From assembly GCF_030397575.1 (NCBI RefSeq), contig NZ_JAPNXS010000012.1, positions 1 through 64,000 of the forward strand: a stretch of DNA of 64,000 nt, given 5' to 3'. A model generated the notes under the pieces. It ran no database searches. It saw only the letters and a program-made list of their open reading frames with translations, and was not told the DNA's origin. This document shows positions 44,079-52,150 of this stretch, in pieces; within the stretch, counting starts at the first letter, position 1; every line of letters starts with the position of its first letter. The stretch comes from Psychromonas sp. 14N.309.X.WAT.B.A12 (lineage in GTDB: Bacteria; Pseudomonadota; Gammaproteobacteria; Enterobacterales; Psychromonadaceae). The translations under genes and the position numbers were made by a program.

Positions 44079-46916
44079 TTAAGCATTTACTGTTTGTGTG
44101 TTGTCTGAATGCGCCTCAGCGGCATCATTGATGTCACGACGTTTACGTTGTAATCTCATGATAATAAACAATAATAATAGCGCTGGTACATAGAACCATT
44201 GTTTAGCAGGGCGCACTACTGGCACACCTACATCGACAATAATTTGGTCAAAATCAAAGCCGACTTTTTCAGCAGTACTATCAAAACCAATACCATCAAC
44301 CATGATTGAACCATCTTCCTGTGGAAGTAGCTCTAAACCATAGTTTTCTAGACGCTCTTGGCCTGTTTCACCTTCACCAACCAGCATTAACATGGTCAGT
44401 GTCACTGGGTCACCCACATCATTTTGGCCGTTAACTAATACACGTAACTCAGTCCCCGGATCAACCTCTTCCATCACATTGACTAACTCAGTACCAGCAC
44501 GCTCATCATAAGGAGGGATCACATAGTCCATCCAGAAACCTGGACGGAATAACGTGAATGCAATAATCAATAGTGCAAATGATTCCCACAGTTTTGATTT
44601 AGCGATAAAGTAACCTTGTGTACCTGCGGTAAATATCAACATCGCCATGGTGGCGGTAATAAATATCGCTATCCCTTCTAAGAAGGTCACATCCATTAAC
44701 AATAAATCGGTGTTAAAGATGAATAGGAATGGCAATAAAGCGGTACGCAATGAGTAGAAGAAGGCAACAAAACCAGTCTTAATTGGATCCCCCCCCGATA
44801 CCGCTGCCGCCGCAAAGGATGCTAAGCCTACCGGAGGTGTTACATCAGCCATGATCCCGAAATAAAACACAAACATGTGTACTGCAATCAGTGGCACGAT
44901 CAACCCATTTTGTTGGCCTAAACTAACAATCACAGGTGCTAATAAAGACGATACAACAATATAGTTTGCGGTAGTCGGTAAGCCCATACCTAGAATAAGG
45001 CTGAGAATACCTGTCCAAACTAAGATCAACATGATCTGTCCCATGGACAAGAATTCAACCAAGGCAGCCAGTTTTAAACCAATACCCGTTTGTGATACCG
45101 CACCAACAATAATACCGGCAGCAGCTGTTGCGATAGCAATACCGATCATATTTCTTGCACCAGTGATCATACCGTCAATCAACTCACTAAAGCCTTGTTT
45201 TACCATACCTGATGTTGATTTTTTACGGAAGAAAGCAAATAGGTGACGTTGTGTTAATAGAATGAAAATCATCAGAGAAGTAGCATAGAATGCAGATAAC
45301 CCTGGTGATTTACGTTCGATCATTAGGCACCAAATTAATACCACAACAGGCAATAAGAAGTGCAATCCAGACTTCACCGTTGGGCCTGTCTCAGGCAAGC
45401 TAAGTACTGGCGAATTAGGATCGTCCATAACTAAATCAGGGTAAGCGGAGCTGATTTTTACCAATACAACATAGGTTATTGCAACTAATGCAGCCACTAC
45501 CCAGAATAGTAAATCAGGAGCAACAAAAGACTTCAACAAGCTAACTACAAAGAACAAACCAAAGGCACCAATGACTAAGTTACCTAATACAATTGCACCG
45601 GTAGAAATAGTGTTAGCTAACTTATCTTCACTGGCCTTTGCTTTGAGCTTTTTAAATACTAGGTACTGAATAGCAATAACCGCTAATACTAAACCTAAAC
45701 GAGCTTCAGTCGTTGCTAATGCCTCATACAACTCAGATAAGTAAAAAGCACCACCAGCTAATGCAATGATAGGTAACAGTGTCATTGCCCAAGAGATTAA
45801 TACGTCTTTAGCCGTTTTAACTTCACCTTCACGTGTTAAACCTTTCATATTTAACTTCATCGCTTCTAAATGCACGATATAAACCAATGCAATATAAGAG
45901 ATGATAGCCGGTAAGAAAGCATGTTTTACTACGTCAAAGTAAGGAATATTCACATATTCCACCATTAAGAACGCCGCCGCTCCCATTACTGGAGGCATGA
46001 TTTGACCATTAACCGATGAAGCAACTTCTACAGCGCCAGCCTTTTCAGAAGAGAAACCAACACGTTTCATCATCGGAATTGTAAAGGTACCTGTGGTTAC
46101 TACGTTAGCAATCGAAGAACCAGAAATAAGCCCAGTCATACCCGATGCAACTACTGCTGCTTTTGCAGGACCACCACGTAGATGGCCCATTAAAGAGAAA
46201 GCAACTTTAATGAAGTAGTTACCTGCGCCCGCACGATCTAATAACGCACCAAACAGTACAAATAAGAATACAAGGTCCGTTGATACCCCTAGCGCAATAC
46301 CAAATACGCCTTCAGAAAATAGCCATTGATGGTCCATAACACCACCAAATGTTGAACCTTTCCAAGCAATCAACTCAGGTGCATAAGGCCCTAAGAAGGT
46401 ATAACCTAAGAAAATCATAGCAACCACCATCAATGGTGGACCTAAGGCACGTCTAGTGGCTTCTAGTAAAGTCAGCATTCCCACAATAGCCACACCGATA
46501 TCCACAGGATTAGGCGCACTTGGGCGGTCGCTTAAGCGAATGCCAAAAATACTATCCACTAACATGGAATCAGCAATAAATGGATACAAAGCACAAAGGC
46601 TGGCAATGATCGCTAATCCCCAATCAGCCATTGGTACTTTGCTGCGTGAAGAAGCTTTAAAAGCTGGATAAGCAAGGAAGGCTAAGAAGATAGCAAACCC
46701 TAAATGGATTGATCTTGCTTCCCCACTTGAGAATACACCCCAACCAAATAAGAAAGGCAGAGGAGATGCGATCCAAACTTGGAATATAGACCAAGTTAAC
46801 GCCACACCCGCCATCAATTTAACTATCTTTTGATTGGTTGGATTTCTTCCTCCGGTATCGGTGGAAGCGACGAGATCTTGTAATTCCTCATCATTCATTA
46901 GTGTTTTTTCAGTCAT
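44079..46916 (-). CDS. TRAP transporter fused permease (DctQM) with DUF3394 tail
   Basis: A TRAP 4TM/12TM fusion permease of about 945 aa, the type that pairs with TAXI binding proteins. Many hydrophobic helices span the whole length, with DctM family segments such as SGSSIANVVTTGTFTIP, GQIMPPVMGAAAFLM and LGMGLPTTANYIV. A soluble DUF3394-like region (about 795-905) and a final transmembrane helix with RLQRKRRD end the protein. I chose the start at 46916 (MTEKTLMNDEELQD) because AGGAAA precedes it; a frame start at 46946 uses TTG. It is downstream of the TAXI binding-protein gene, from which it is separated by a terminator and a long inverted repeat. Substrate is unknown; organic acids, sialate-like or zwitterionic compounds occur in the family. 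Confidence 0.92.
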   Translation of the reverse strand: MTEKTLMNDEELQDLVASTDTGGRNPTNQKIVKLMAGVALTWSIFQVWIASPLPFLFGWGVFSSGEARSIHLGFAIFLAFLAYPAFKASSRSKVPMADWGLAIIASLCALYPFIADSMLVDSIFGIRLSDRPSAPNPVDIGVAIVGMLTLLEATRRALGPPLMVVAMIFLGYTFLGPYAPELIAWKGSTFGGVMDHQWLFSEGVFGIALGVSTDLVFLFVLFGALLDRAGAGNYFIKVAFSLMGHLRGGPAKAAVVASGMTGLISGSSIANVVTTGTFTIPMMKRVGFSSEKAGAVEVASSVNGQIMPPVMGAAAFLMVEYVNIPYFDVVKHAFLPAIISYIALVYIVHLEAMKLNMKGLTREGEVKTAKDVLISWAMTLLPIIALAGGAFYLSELYEALATTEARLGLVLAVIAIQYLVFKKLKAKASEDKLANTISTGAIVLGNLVIGAFGLFFVVSLLKSFVAPDLLFWVVAALVAITYVVLVKISSAYPDLVMDDPNSPVLSLPETGPTVKSGLHFLLPVVVLIWCLMIERKSPGLSAFYATSLMIFILLTQRHLFAFFRKKSTSGMVKQGFSELIDGMITGARNMIGIAIATAAAGIIVGAVSQTGIGLKLAALVEFLSMGQIMLILVWTGILSLILGMGLPTTANYIVVSSLLAPVIVSLGQQNGLIVPLIAVHMFVFYFGIMADVTPPVGLASFAAAAVSGGDPIKTGFVAFFYSLRTALLPFLFIFNTDLLLMDVTFLEGIAIFITATMAMLIFTAGTQGYFIAKSKLWESFALLIIAFTLFRPGFWMDYVIPPYDERAGTELVNVMEEVDPGTELRVLVNGQNDVGDPVTLTMLMLVGEGETGQERLENYGLELLPQEDGSIMVDGIGFDSTAEKVGFDFDQIIVDVGVPVVRPAKQWFYVPALLLLFIIMRLQRKRRDINDAAEAHSDNTQTVNA

Positions 46917-47052
46917 CAGAAAATTTCCTATTGATACGCATGACAATGCGATCTTGTGTTACTAGAGATCATTCTAAAAATGCGTAATTGATGCTTTAGA
47001 TTATCTATATTGATATCCACTATAATCGGTAAAACTACACCGCTTACAGTTG

Positions 47053-47126
47053 AGATATACCGAAATTACTTATTGAATTGCAATCACTTTTTTAGTTTAT
47101 TGATAGTAAGTAGTTTTGGTATATCT
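47053..47126. repeat. 20-bp inverted repeat between TAXI and TRAP permease genes
   Basis: Arms AGATATACCGAAATTACTTA (47053-47072) and TAAGTAGTTTTGGTATATCT (47107-47126) match at 18 of 20 positions across 34 nt. It lies just downstream of a terminator on the minus strand and before the permease promoter region. It could be a regulator site pair or a long hairpin. Confidence 0.6.
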
Positions 47127-47135
47127 GCTTTTTTA

Positions 47136-47168
47136 AAAACAAAAAAGCGGAAGTATAACTACTCCCGC
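47136..47168 (-). terminator. terminator after the TAXI binding-protein gene
   Basis: GCGGAAGT (47147-47154) and ACTCCCGC (47161-47168) form an 8-bp stem with one wobble pair. The minus strand continues with six T residues. It lies 21 bp after the stop, so the permease is at least partly uncoupled from binding-protein expression. Confidence 0.8.
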
Positions 47169-47189
47169 TCTATTTAGCTAAGGGTTAGA

Positions 47190-48155
47190 TTACATCCAAC
47201 CTTTTTCTTTGTAGTAACGAATCGCGCCTTCATGAAGTGGAGCAGATAGATTTTTAGTGATCATATCGCTTTCTTTCAGGTTAGCAAATGCAGGGTGCAT
47301 CTTCTTGAAACGTTTAAAGTTTTCAAATACAGCTTTCACCATTTGGTAAACTGTTTCTGAATCTGTTTTAGTTGAGCTAACAAACGTAGCCGCTACACCA
47401 AATGTTGCTGTATCAGTGTCAGTACCTTTGTACATGCCTGCTGGAATACTTGTCATTGCGTAGTATGGATTATCAGACGCTAACTTTTGAGCAACGTCAT
47501 TATCAACAGGTACCAATACTGCATCACAAGAAGTGGTTGCTTCTTTGATTGAACCATTCGGATGACCAGCAACGAACACGATTGCATCGACTTTACCGTC
47601 ACATAGTGCAGCCGCTTGCTCTGAAGATTTAAGTTCAGACGCAACAGCGAAATCACTCATTTCCCAGCCCATTTTGCTCATCAATACTTCCATCGTACCG
47701 CGTTGGCCTGAACCTGGGTTACCTACGTTTACTTTTTTGCCCTTTAGATCGTCAAAGCTTTTAATACCGGCATCTGCACGAGCAACCACTGTGAACGGTT
47801 CTGCATATACAGAGAATACAGAGCGTAATTCTTTAAATGCACCTGCAGGGAATTGCTCTGGCGCAGTACCGTTGTATGCATGGAACTGCCAATCTGATTG
47901 AGCAACACCCATATCAAGATCGCCAGATTTTAGACCGTTAATGTTAGTTACTGAACCACCTGTTTTGTGAGTACAGTTAATTTCGTGCTCAGCTGTACCA
48001 CGGTTTACTAGACGACAAATAGCACCACCTACTTGATAATAAACACCCGTTTGACCACCAGTACCAATTACTACGTGTTTAGTTTCTGCAATTGCAGAAC
48101 TTGCCATGAATGTTGCGCCTACAGCCGCTGCCATTGCTAATTTTTTTAAAAACAT
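47190..48155 (-). CDS. TAXI-family TRAP solute-binding protein
   Basis: A periplasmic TAXI binding protein of about 321 aa. From 48155 (MFLKKLAMAAAVGATFMASSAIA) it has a signal peptide cut after AIA. The TAXI signature GTGGQTGVYYQVGGAICRLVN follows at the mature N-terminus. Other typical parts are FDDLKGKKVNVGNPGSGQRG and FVAGHPNGSIKEAT. AAGGAAG precedes the ATG; the upstream frame to 48209 encodes a basic peptide without ribosome binding site support. It is divergent from a LysR gene. The ligand is unknown; a beta-amino acid or zwitterion is a testable idea from the neighbouring catabolic genes. Confidence 0.9.
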   Translation of the reverse strand: MFLKKLAMAAAVGATFMASSAIAETKHVVIGTGGQTGVYYQVGGAICRLVNRGTAEHEINCTHKTGGSVTNINGLKSGDLDMGVAQSDWQFHAYNGTAPEQFPAGAFKELRSVFSVYAEPFTVVARADAGIKSFDDLKGKKVNVGNPGSGQRGTMEVLMSKMGWEMSDFAVASELKSSEQAAALCDGKVDAIVFVAGHPNGSIKEATTSCDAVLVPVDNDVAQKLASDNPYYAMTSIPAGMYKGTDTDTATFGVAATFVSSTKTDSETVYQMVKAVFENFKRFKKMHPAFANLKESDMITKNLSAPLHEGAIRYYKEKGWM

Positions 48156-48209
48156 ATTTAACTTCCTTTTAGATTTATTTCGGTGGTACTTTCCTATATA
48201 GACAAGCAA

Positions 48210-48546
48210 GAATCAAGCCTATAGAGGAAAATATGTGGACTCTCAAGTCCTTACAGAAAGGGCTGTATTAAACTCAAACACATTGCTTATTAAACAACCA
48301 CTTACATGTTCTTTTTTGGTGCGTTAATTTTATTTTCGCACCATTTTAGAGCTAACTGCCTGCCACTTTTATTTTGGTTTTGCGATGCACCAATCATGTT
48401 TATGAATACTTACTTTATAATGGTGATGATTTATGGCCTTTATCGCTTTAAATTCATACAGGTAATACTGAAACAAACTACAAATTACTTGCTTAAATAA
48501 TGCTGAAAAGCTTAACTATAACCTCAACTAATTTAGGAGAAACTCC
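48210..48546. other. divergent region between TAXI gene and LysR gene
   Basis: About 340 bp with control elements but no supportable gene. TTTCCTATA and TATAGAGGAAA form imperfect arms near 48190-48230; TGGTGCG (48317-48323) pairs with CGCACCA (48337-48343). One or both could be LysR sites. A 64-codon ORF at 48306-48500 is rejected. Confidence 0.4.
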
Positions 48547-49452
48547 GTGCTTAATGAAACCACTTTACCCTCAATAAAAGCATTACGTACTTTTGTGGCG
48601 GTGGCCGATAACATGAGTTTTTCAAAAGCAGCACAAGCGCTTTTTGTTAGCCAAGGCGCAGTGAGTAAAAATATCTCCTCCTTAGAAAAACAACTTGGGC
48701 AACCGCTATTCAATCGACGTTTAAACGGCATTGAATTAACCAGTGCAGGTGAACAATATCTACCTAAAATCATTGAAGCACTGGAAATTATTCAATATAC
48801 GACTGAAAGCTTAGTTTTGATCGATCAAGTGGAAGAAGTTTTATCATTAAATGTCACTCCTTCTTTTGCTAGCTTATGGTTAATTCCACATATACAACAA
48901 TTTTATGATCTCAATAAAAATATTCGCGTCAGAATAAAAACCGGTGATGGCATTATCAAAAAGACCAATGGAGAAAGTGATATCGCCATTCGTTGTTTAT
49001 CGGTGTCGGCTCATTATGAAAATGCCACACTATTAAGAAGAGAAAAGCTAGTGTTAGTCGCTTCACCTCAATTGTTGGCTAGTAACCCCATTAATACAAT
49101 ACAAGATGTGCAGCACTTTGATGCTATTTTCCATATCACTCGACCACGTTTATGGGAGCAATTTAAGAAACAAAATCAGTTAACCTTTAGCAGTAATTAT
49201 AGTTGTACTGGCTTTGAACATTTTTACATGTCTTTAGAAGCGGCAAAAGGCGGATTAGGATTAGCACTTTTGCCTGACTTTATGGTGCATAAATCTTTAG
49301 TGAGTGGTGAACTCATTAACCCACTTAATATCAGTATGGATACGGATTATGCTTATTATGCTTTTATACCAAGCTACCGACTCTCCTCTCGAAAGATTTA
49401 TGAGTTTAAACAATGGATCACCGCCAATTTAGGTCAAAATATCGATTTATAA
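48547..49452 (+). CDS. LysR family transcriptional regulator
   Basis: A 301-aa LTTR. The HTH is at about 8-66 (IKALRTFVAVADNMSFSKAAQALFVSQGAVSKNISSLE region), followed by a substrate-binding domain with GLALLPDFMV near residue 240, as in GcvA-like regulators. The start is a GTG preceded by AGGAGA; there is no better in-frame ATG. It lies between the TAXI-TRAP genes and the BKACE-aminotransferase pair, so it is the best candidate activator for the shared motif at 43982 and 51698. Confidence 0.9.
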   Translation: MLNETTLPSIKALRTFVAVADNMSFSKAAQALFVSQGAVSKNISSLEKQLGQPLFNRRLNGIELTSAGEQYLPKIIEALEIIQYTTESLVLIDQVEEVLSLNVTPSFASLWLIPHIQQFYDLNKNIRVRIKTGDGIIKKTNGESDIAIRCLSVSAHYENATLLRREKLVLVASPQLLASNPINTIQDVQHFDAIFHITRPRLWEQFKKQNQLTFSSNYSCTGFEHFYMSLEAAKGGLGLALLPDFMVHKSLVSGELINPLNISMDTDYAYYAFIPSYRLSSRKIYEFKQWITANLGQNIDL

Positions 49453-49465
49453 TCCCATTAACTTA

Positions 49466-50302
49466 TTATTGAGAGCGCAAAATTTGACGAAAACTATCAG
49501 CGTTATGCAAGTCGATATTTAATAAGCTACTCACTACCTTAATATCGATAATTTGTTGTGCATTACTGTCGGCAATCTCACCTTTACTATTGAAATGATT
49601 ATTTTCAAAACCGACACGAACATCCCCCCCCATCAACATGGCACTGACCAAGCATTGTTGCTCTTCAGGACCAAATGCACAGGTTGCCCAGCGCGTTTTT
49701 ACTGTTAATAATTGCTCGTTCAGAAAAGGTGCAAGATCAGTAGCTGAAGAACGTAATTGCTTATGATAACGTCCCAACACTAATAAAATATGGTGGTTTT
49801 TACTGGGCAGAACCCCTTGTTTGATCAATGAAAAATAGCGTTGTACATCTTCTACCGAGTACAGAATATATTGAGCAATGATGCCACTCTCTTCTACCCA
49901 ATGAAAAAACTGCTGCGCAACCGACAAATATGAGTCATTGGGAATTAACTCTTTCAGAGCAAAGGAGGCAGCTTCGGGTAGCGTCTCTTTGATTAACAAC
50001 ATTTGTTGTTCTGGTTGATATTGCCCAACCGCTTCAGTGGTTAATTGTACAATAATCGACTCACCAACAGCTTGCTTAACCGCTGTTAAGGTCTTGATAT
50101 TGTCATTTATCTCTAAAGAATGCAGGCCATTTTTATCACGCGCATGTAGATGCACCATGGCAGCACCGGCATCGCGACAAGCAATGACATCCTGTACAAT
50201 TTGCTCGACTGTGATAGGTACTGCAGGATGATCTTGCCGCGTTTTACGTGCGCCATTGGGCGCAACAATAATCGCAGCTTTATGCACTTGTTCAATGATC
50301 AT
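49466..50302 (-). CDS. BKACE-family beta-keto acid cleavage enzyme
   Basis: A zinc-dependent TIM-barrel enzyme of the DUF849/BKACE family (278 aa). The general reaction is beta-keto acid plus acetyl-CoA to acyl-CoA plus acetoacetate. Recognisable segments are IIVAPNGARKTRQDHPAVPIT, the metal-binding AAMVHLHARDKNG (HxH) and VQLTTEAVGQY. RVGFENNHF near residue 235 is characteristic. The start at 50302 overlaps the aminotransferase stop in an ATGA, so translation is coupled; an upstream ATG at 50311 is less likely. The neighbouring aminotransferase suggests the keto acid comes from a beta-amino acid. Family members differ widely in side chain, so the substrate is not assignable by sequence. Confidence 0.88.
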   Translation of the reverse strand: MIIEQVHKAAIIVAPNGARKTRQDHPAVPITVEQIVQDVIACRDAGAAMVHLHARDKNGLHSLEINDNIKTLTAVKQAVGESIIVQLTTEAVGQYQPEQQMLLIKETLPEAASFALKELIPNDSYLSVAQQFFHWVEESGIIAQYILYSVEDVQRYFSLIKQGVLPSKNHHILLVLGRYHKQLRSSATDLAPFLNEQLLTVKTRWATCAFGPEEQQCLVSAMLMGGDVRVGFENNHFNSKGEIADSNAQQIIDIKVVSSLLNIDLHNADSFRQILRSQ

Positions 50303-51633
50303 AATGCCCAACCTTGTGCTGCTTCGATCAGCGCTGCTTTCAATTTGCTCACCAACTCATCAAGCTGTTCATCATTAATGATAAATGGCGGAGCTAATAG
50401 AATATGGTGCCCTGCACGGCCATTAATGGTACCAGCCATTGGGTAACACATTAACCCGTGTTTCATGGCCAACTTCTTCACTACTTTATTCGCTTCAGTG
50501 GTTGCAGGTAATGGCATCTTGCTCTGTTTATCGGCCACCAGCTCAATACCAATAAATAGCCCTCGCCCTCTTATGTCGCCAACATAAGATAAAGACAGCA
50601 AAGCTTCTTTTAACTTAGCGCGTAGTTTTTTACCTTGCTCCTGTACTTTATCTAACAAGCTTTCCGACACTATGGTCTGTATTGTTGCTAATGCAGCGGC
50701 ACAAGCAACAGGATGTGCCATAAACGTATGCCCATGCTGAAAAAATCCACTACCATTGGCAATGGCGTCGTAAATTTTGCTACTGATCACCACACCACCA
50801 ATAGGCTGATAGCCTGCTCCTAAACCTTTTGCAACGGTCACTAAATCAGGGACAATGTTATCTTGTTCAAAAGCATAAAAGGTACCTGTTCGACCAATAC
50901 CACACATTACTTCATCAAGTATAAGCAGCACATCGTATTTATCACAAATTTCCCGGATACGTTGAAAGTACCCTTCCGTTGCAGGTAATGCACCAGCTGT
51001 CGCCCCCACTACTGGTTCAGCAACAAAAGCCATTACATTCTCAGCACCAAGATTTAATATTTCAGTTTCTAACTCATTTGCAACACGCAAAGAGTAATCT
51101 AACTCAGATTCATTGGCTTGTTGGTCACGGTATGCATAACAAGGTGCGATATGTTTTACTTCTGAAAGTAATGGAGTAAATTTCTCTCTGCGCCATTCGT
51201 TTCCACCCACGGCTAAAGCACCTAAGGTATTACCATGATAGCTTTGACGTCTAGCAATAAACTGCGTTTTACTCGGCTTACCAATTTCCACAAAATACTG
51301 ACGAGCCATTTTTAACGCTGACTCAACAGCTTCGGATCCACCACTAACAAAGTAAACATGGTTTAACGGCTCTGGTGCTAAATCGGTTAACAGTTTAGCT
51401 AAATCTTCACTTGGTTGATTGGTAAAAAAACCTGTATGAGCAAAAGGAATAGATTCAACCTGTTCAATCATTGCTTGTTTTACTGCAGCATGGCTATGCC
51501 CTAAGTTTGAAACTGCAGCCCCTCCACAACCATCTAAATACTGCTTGCCCTGTTGGTCGAATAAGTAAATACCATTACCACCAGTAACGATTGGAAGTTC
51601 AGAGTGACAGTGGCGATGCAGAATGTGCGTCAT
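50299..51633 (-). CDS. class III PLP-dependent aminotransferase
   Basis: An omega- or beta-amino acid aminotransferase of 444 aa. PLP features are the YHGNTLGALAVGG segment, the Asp of LILDEVMCGIGRTG and the Schiff-base Lys of VTVAKGLGAGYQPIGG. The large-domain C-terminus ends GRAGHHILLAPPFIINDEQLDEL. AAAGG precedes the ATG. It is cotranscribed with, and overlaps by four bases, the BKACE gene. The logical role is to convert a beta-amino acid to its beta-keto acid for BKACE. Class III enzymes of this subgroup accept many amines (beta-alanine, taurine, omega-amino acids), so the substrate is open. Confidence 0.88.
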   Translation of the reverse strand: MTHILHRHCHSELPIVTGGNGIYLFDQQGKQYLDGCGGAAVSNLGHSHAAVKQAMIEQVESIPFAHTGFFTNQPSEDLAKLLTDLAPEPLNHVYFVSGGSEAVESALKMARQYFVEIGKPSKTQFIARRQSYHGNTLGALAVGGNEWRREKFTPLLSEVKHIAPCYAYRDQQANESELDYSLRVANELETEILNLGAENVMAFVAEPVVGATAGALPATEGYFQRIREICDKYDVLLILDEVMCGIGRTGTFYAFEQDNIVPDLVTVAKGLGAGYQPIGGVVISSKIYDAIANGSGFFQHGHTFMAHPVACAAALATIQTIVSESLLDKVQEQGKKLRAKLKEALLSLSYVGDIRGRGLFIGIELVADKQSKMPLPATTEANKVVKKLAMKHGLMCYPMAGTINGRAGHHILLAPPFIINDEQLDELVSKLKAALIEAAQGWAL

Positions 51634-51675
51634 GTAGCTAACCTTTTATAAAATATCAATTAAGAAAGCCTGATA

Positions 51676-51723
51676 ATTATATTTTTTAGGTTGCTTTACA
51701 AAGGAATTAAAATCCACGGGTAT
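51676..51723 (-). promoter_or_regulatory. aminotransferase-BKACE promoter with shared composite motif (copy B)
   Basis: ACAAAGGAATTAAAA (51698-51712), five variable bases, then GGGTAT (51718-51723) repeat the arrangement seen upstream of adc. On the minus strand TATAAT (51681-51676) sits 17 bp from CCTTTG, a poor -35, as expected for an activator-dependent promoter. The motif lies 64 nt from the start codon, exactly as in copy A. Confidence 0.65.
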
Positions 51724-52150
51724 GAAAAACAGGAATAATGCTTAAGCGAGCTGGGCTCAGCTCCACATGTTAGTCGATAATATGTGTTTTACGTTTTAGA
51801 CATAAAAATATGATAAAACTGCAATAAAACTACAACAATCGCTTGTAATCATGCTCCCCAATATTTTTGTCTTCACTGTCATTATTTAAATAAGCCCCTA
51901 CTGGGTAGAAGAATGAATGCAATAGTTATATTTTAAAAAAATGTTATTTGTGACCTCTGATTGATTAACAATTAAACAAGCGATCAGGTCAATAAATAGT
52001 CATTTAGAGTTAAAAATATACATTTTTTTAAAAAAATTGATGCATATTTCACAAAGTGAAGGTAATTTAAATAACAGGTTGACTGGATGGTCAACTAAAT
52101 GGAATGAATATTAACAATATACTTACATTAAATTTACTAGGGAAAGAGCA
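51724..52150. other. intergenic region before the nucleotidase gene
   Basis: About 430 bp, AT-rich. GTTGAC-N6-GTCAAC (52078-52095) is a perfect inverted repeat 56 bp before the ATG and could be an operator. A single CTGTCAT half-site at 51877-51883 is not a Pho box. No gene is supported. Confidence 0.45.

Noticed and set aside
48306-48500. 64-codon ORF in the region between the TAXI gene and the LysR gene
   Set aside because: Hydrophobic low-complexity translation without a ribosome binding site or recognisable family, and it spans an inverted repeat.
51877-51883. Possible Pho box upstream of the nucleotidase gene
   Set aside because: Only one CTGTCAT half-site is present; the repeat 11 bp away does not match.
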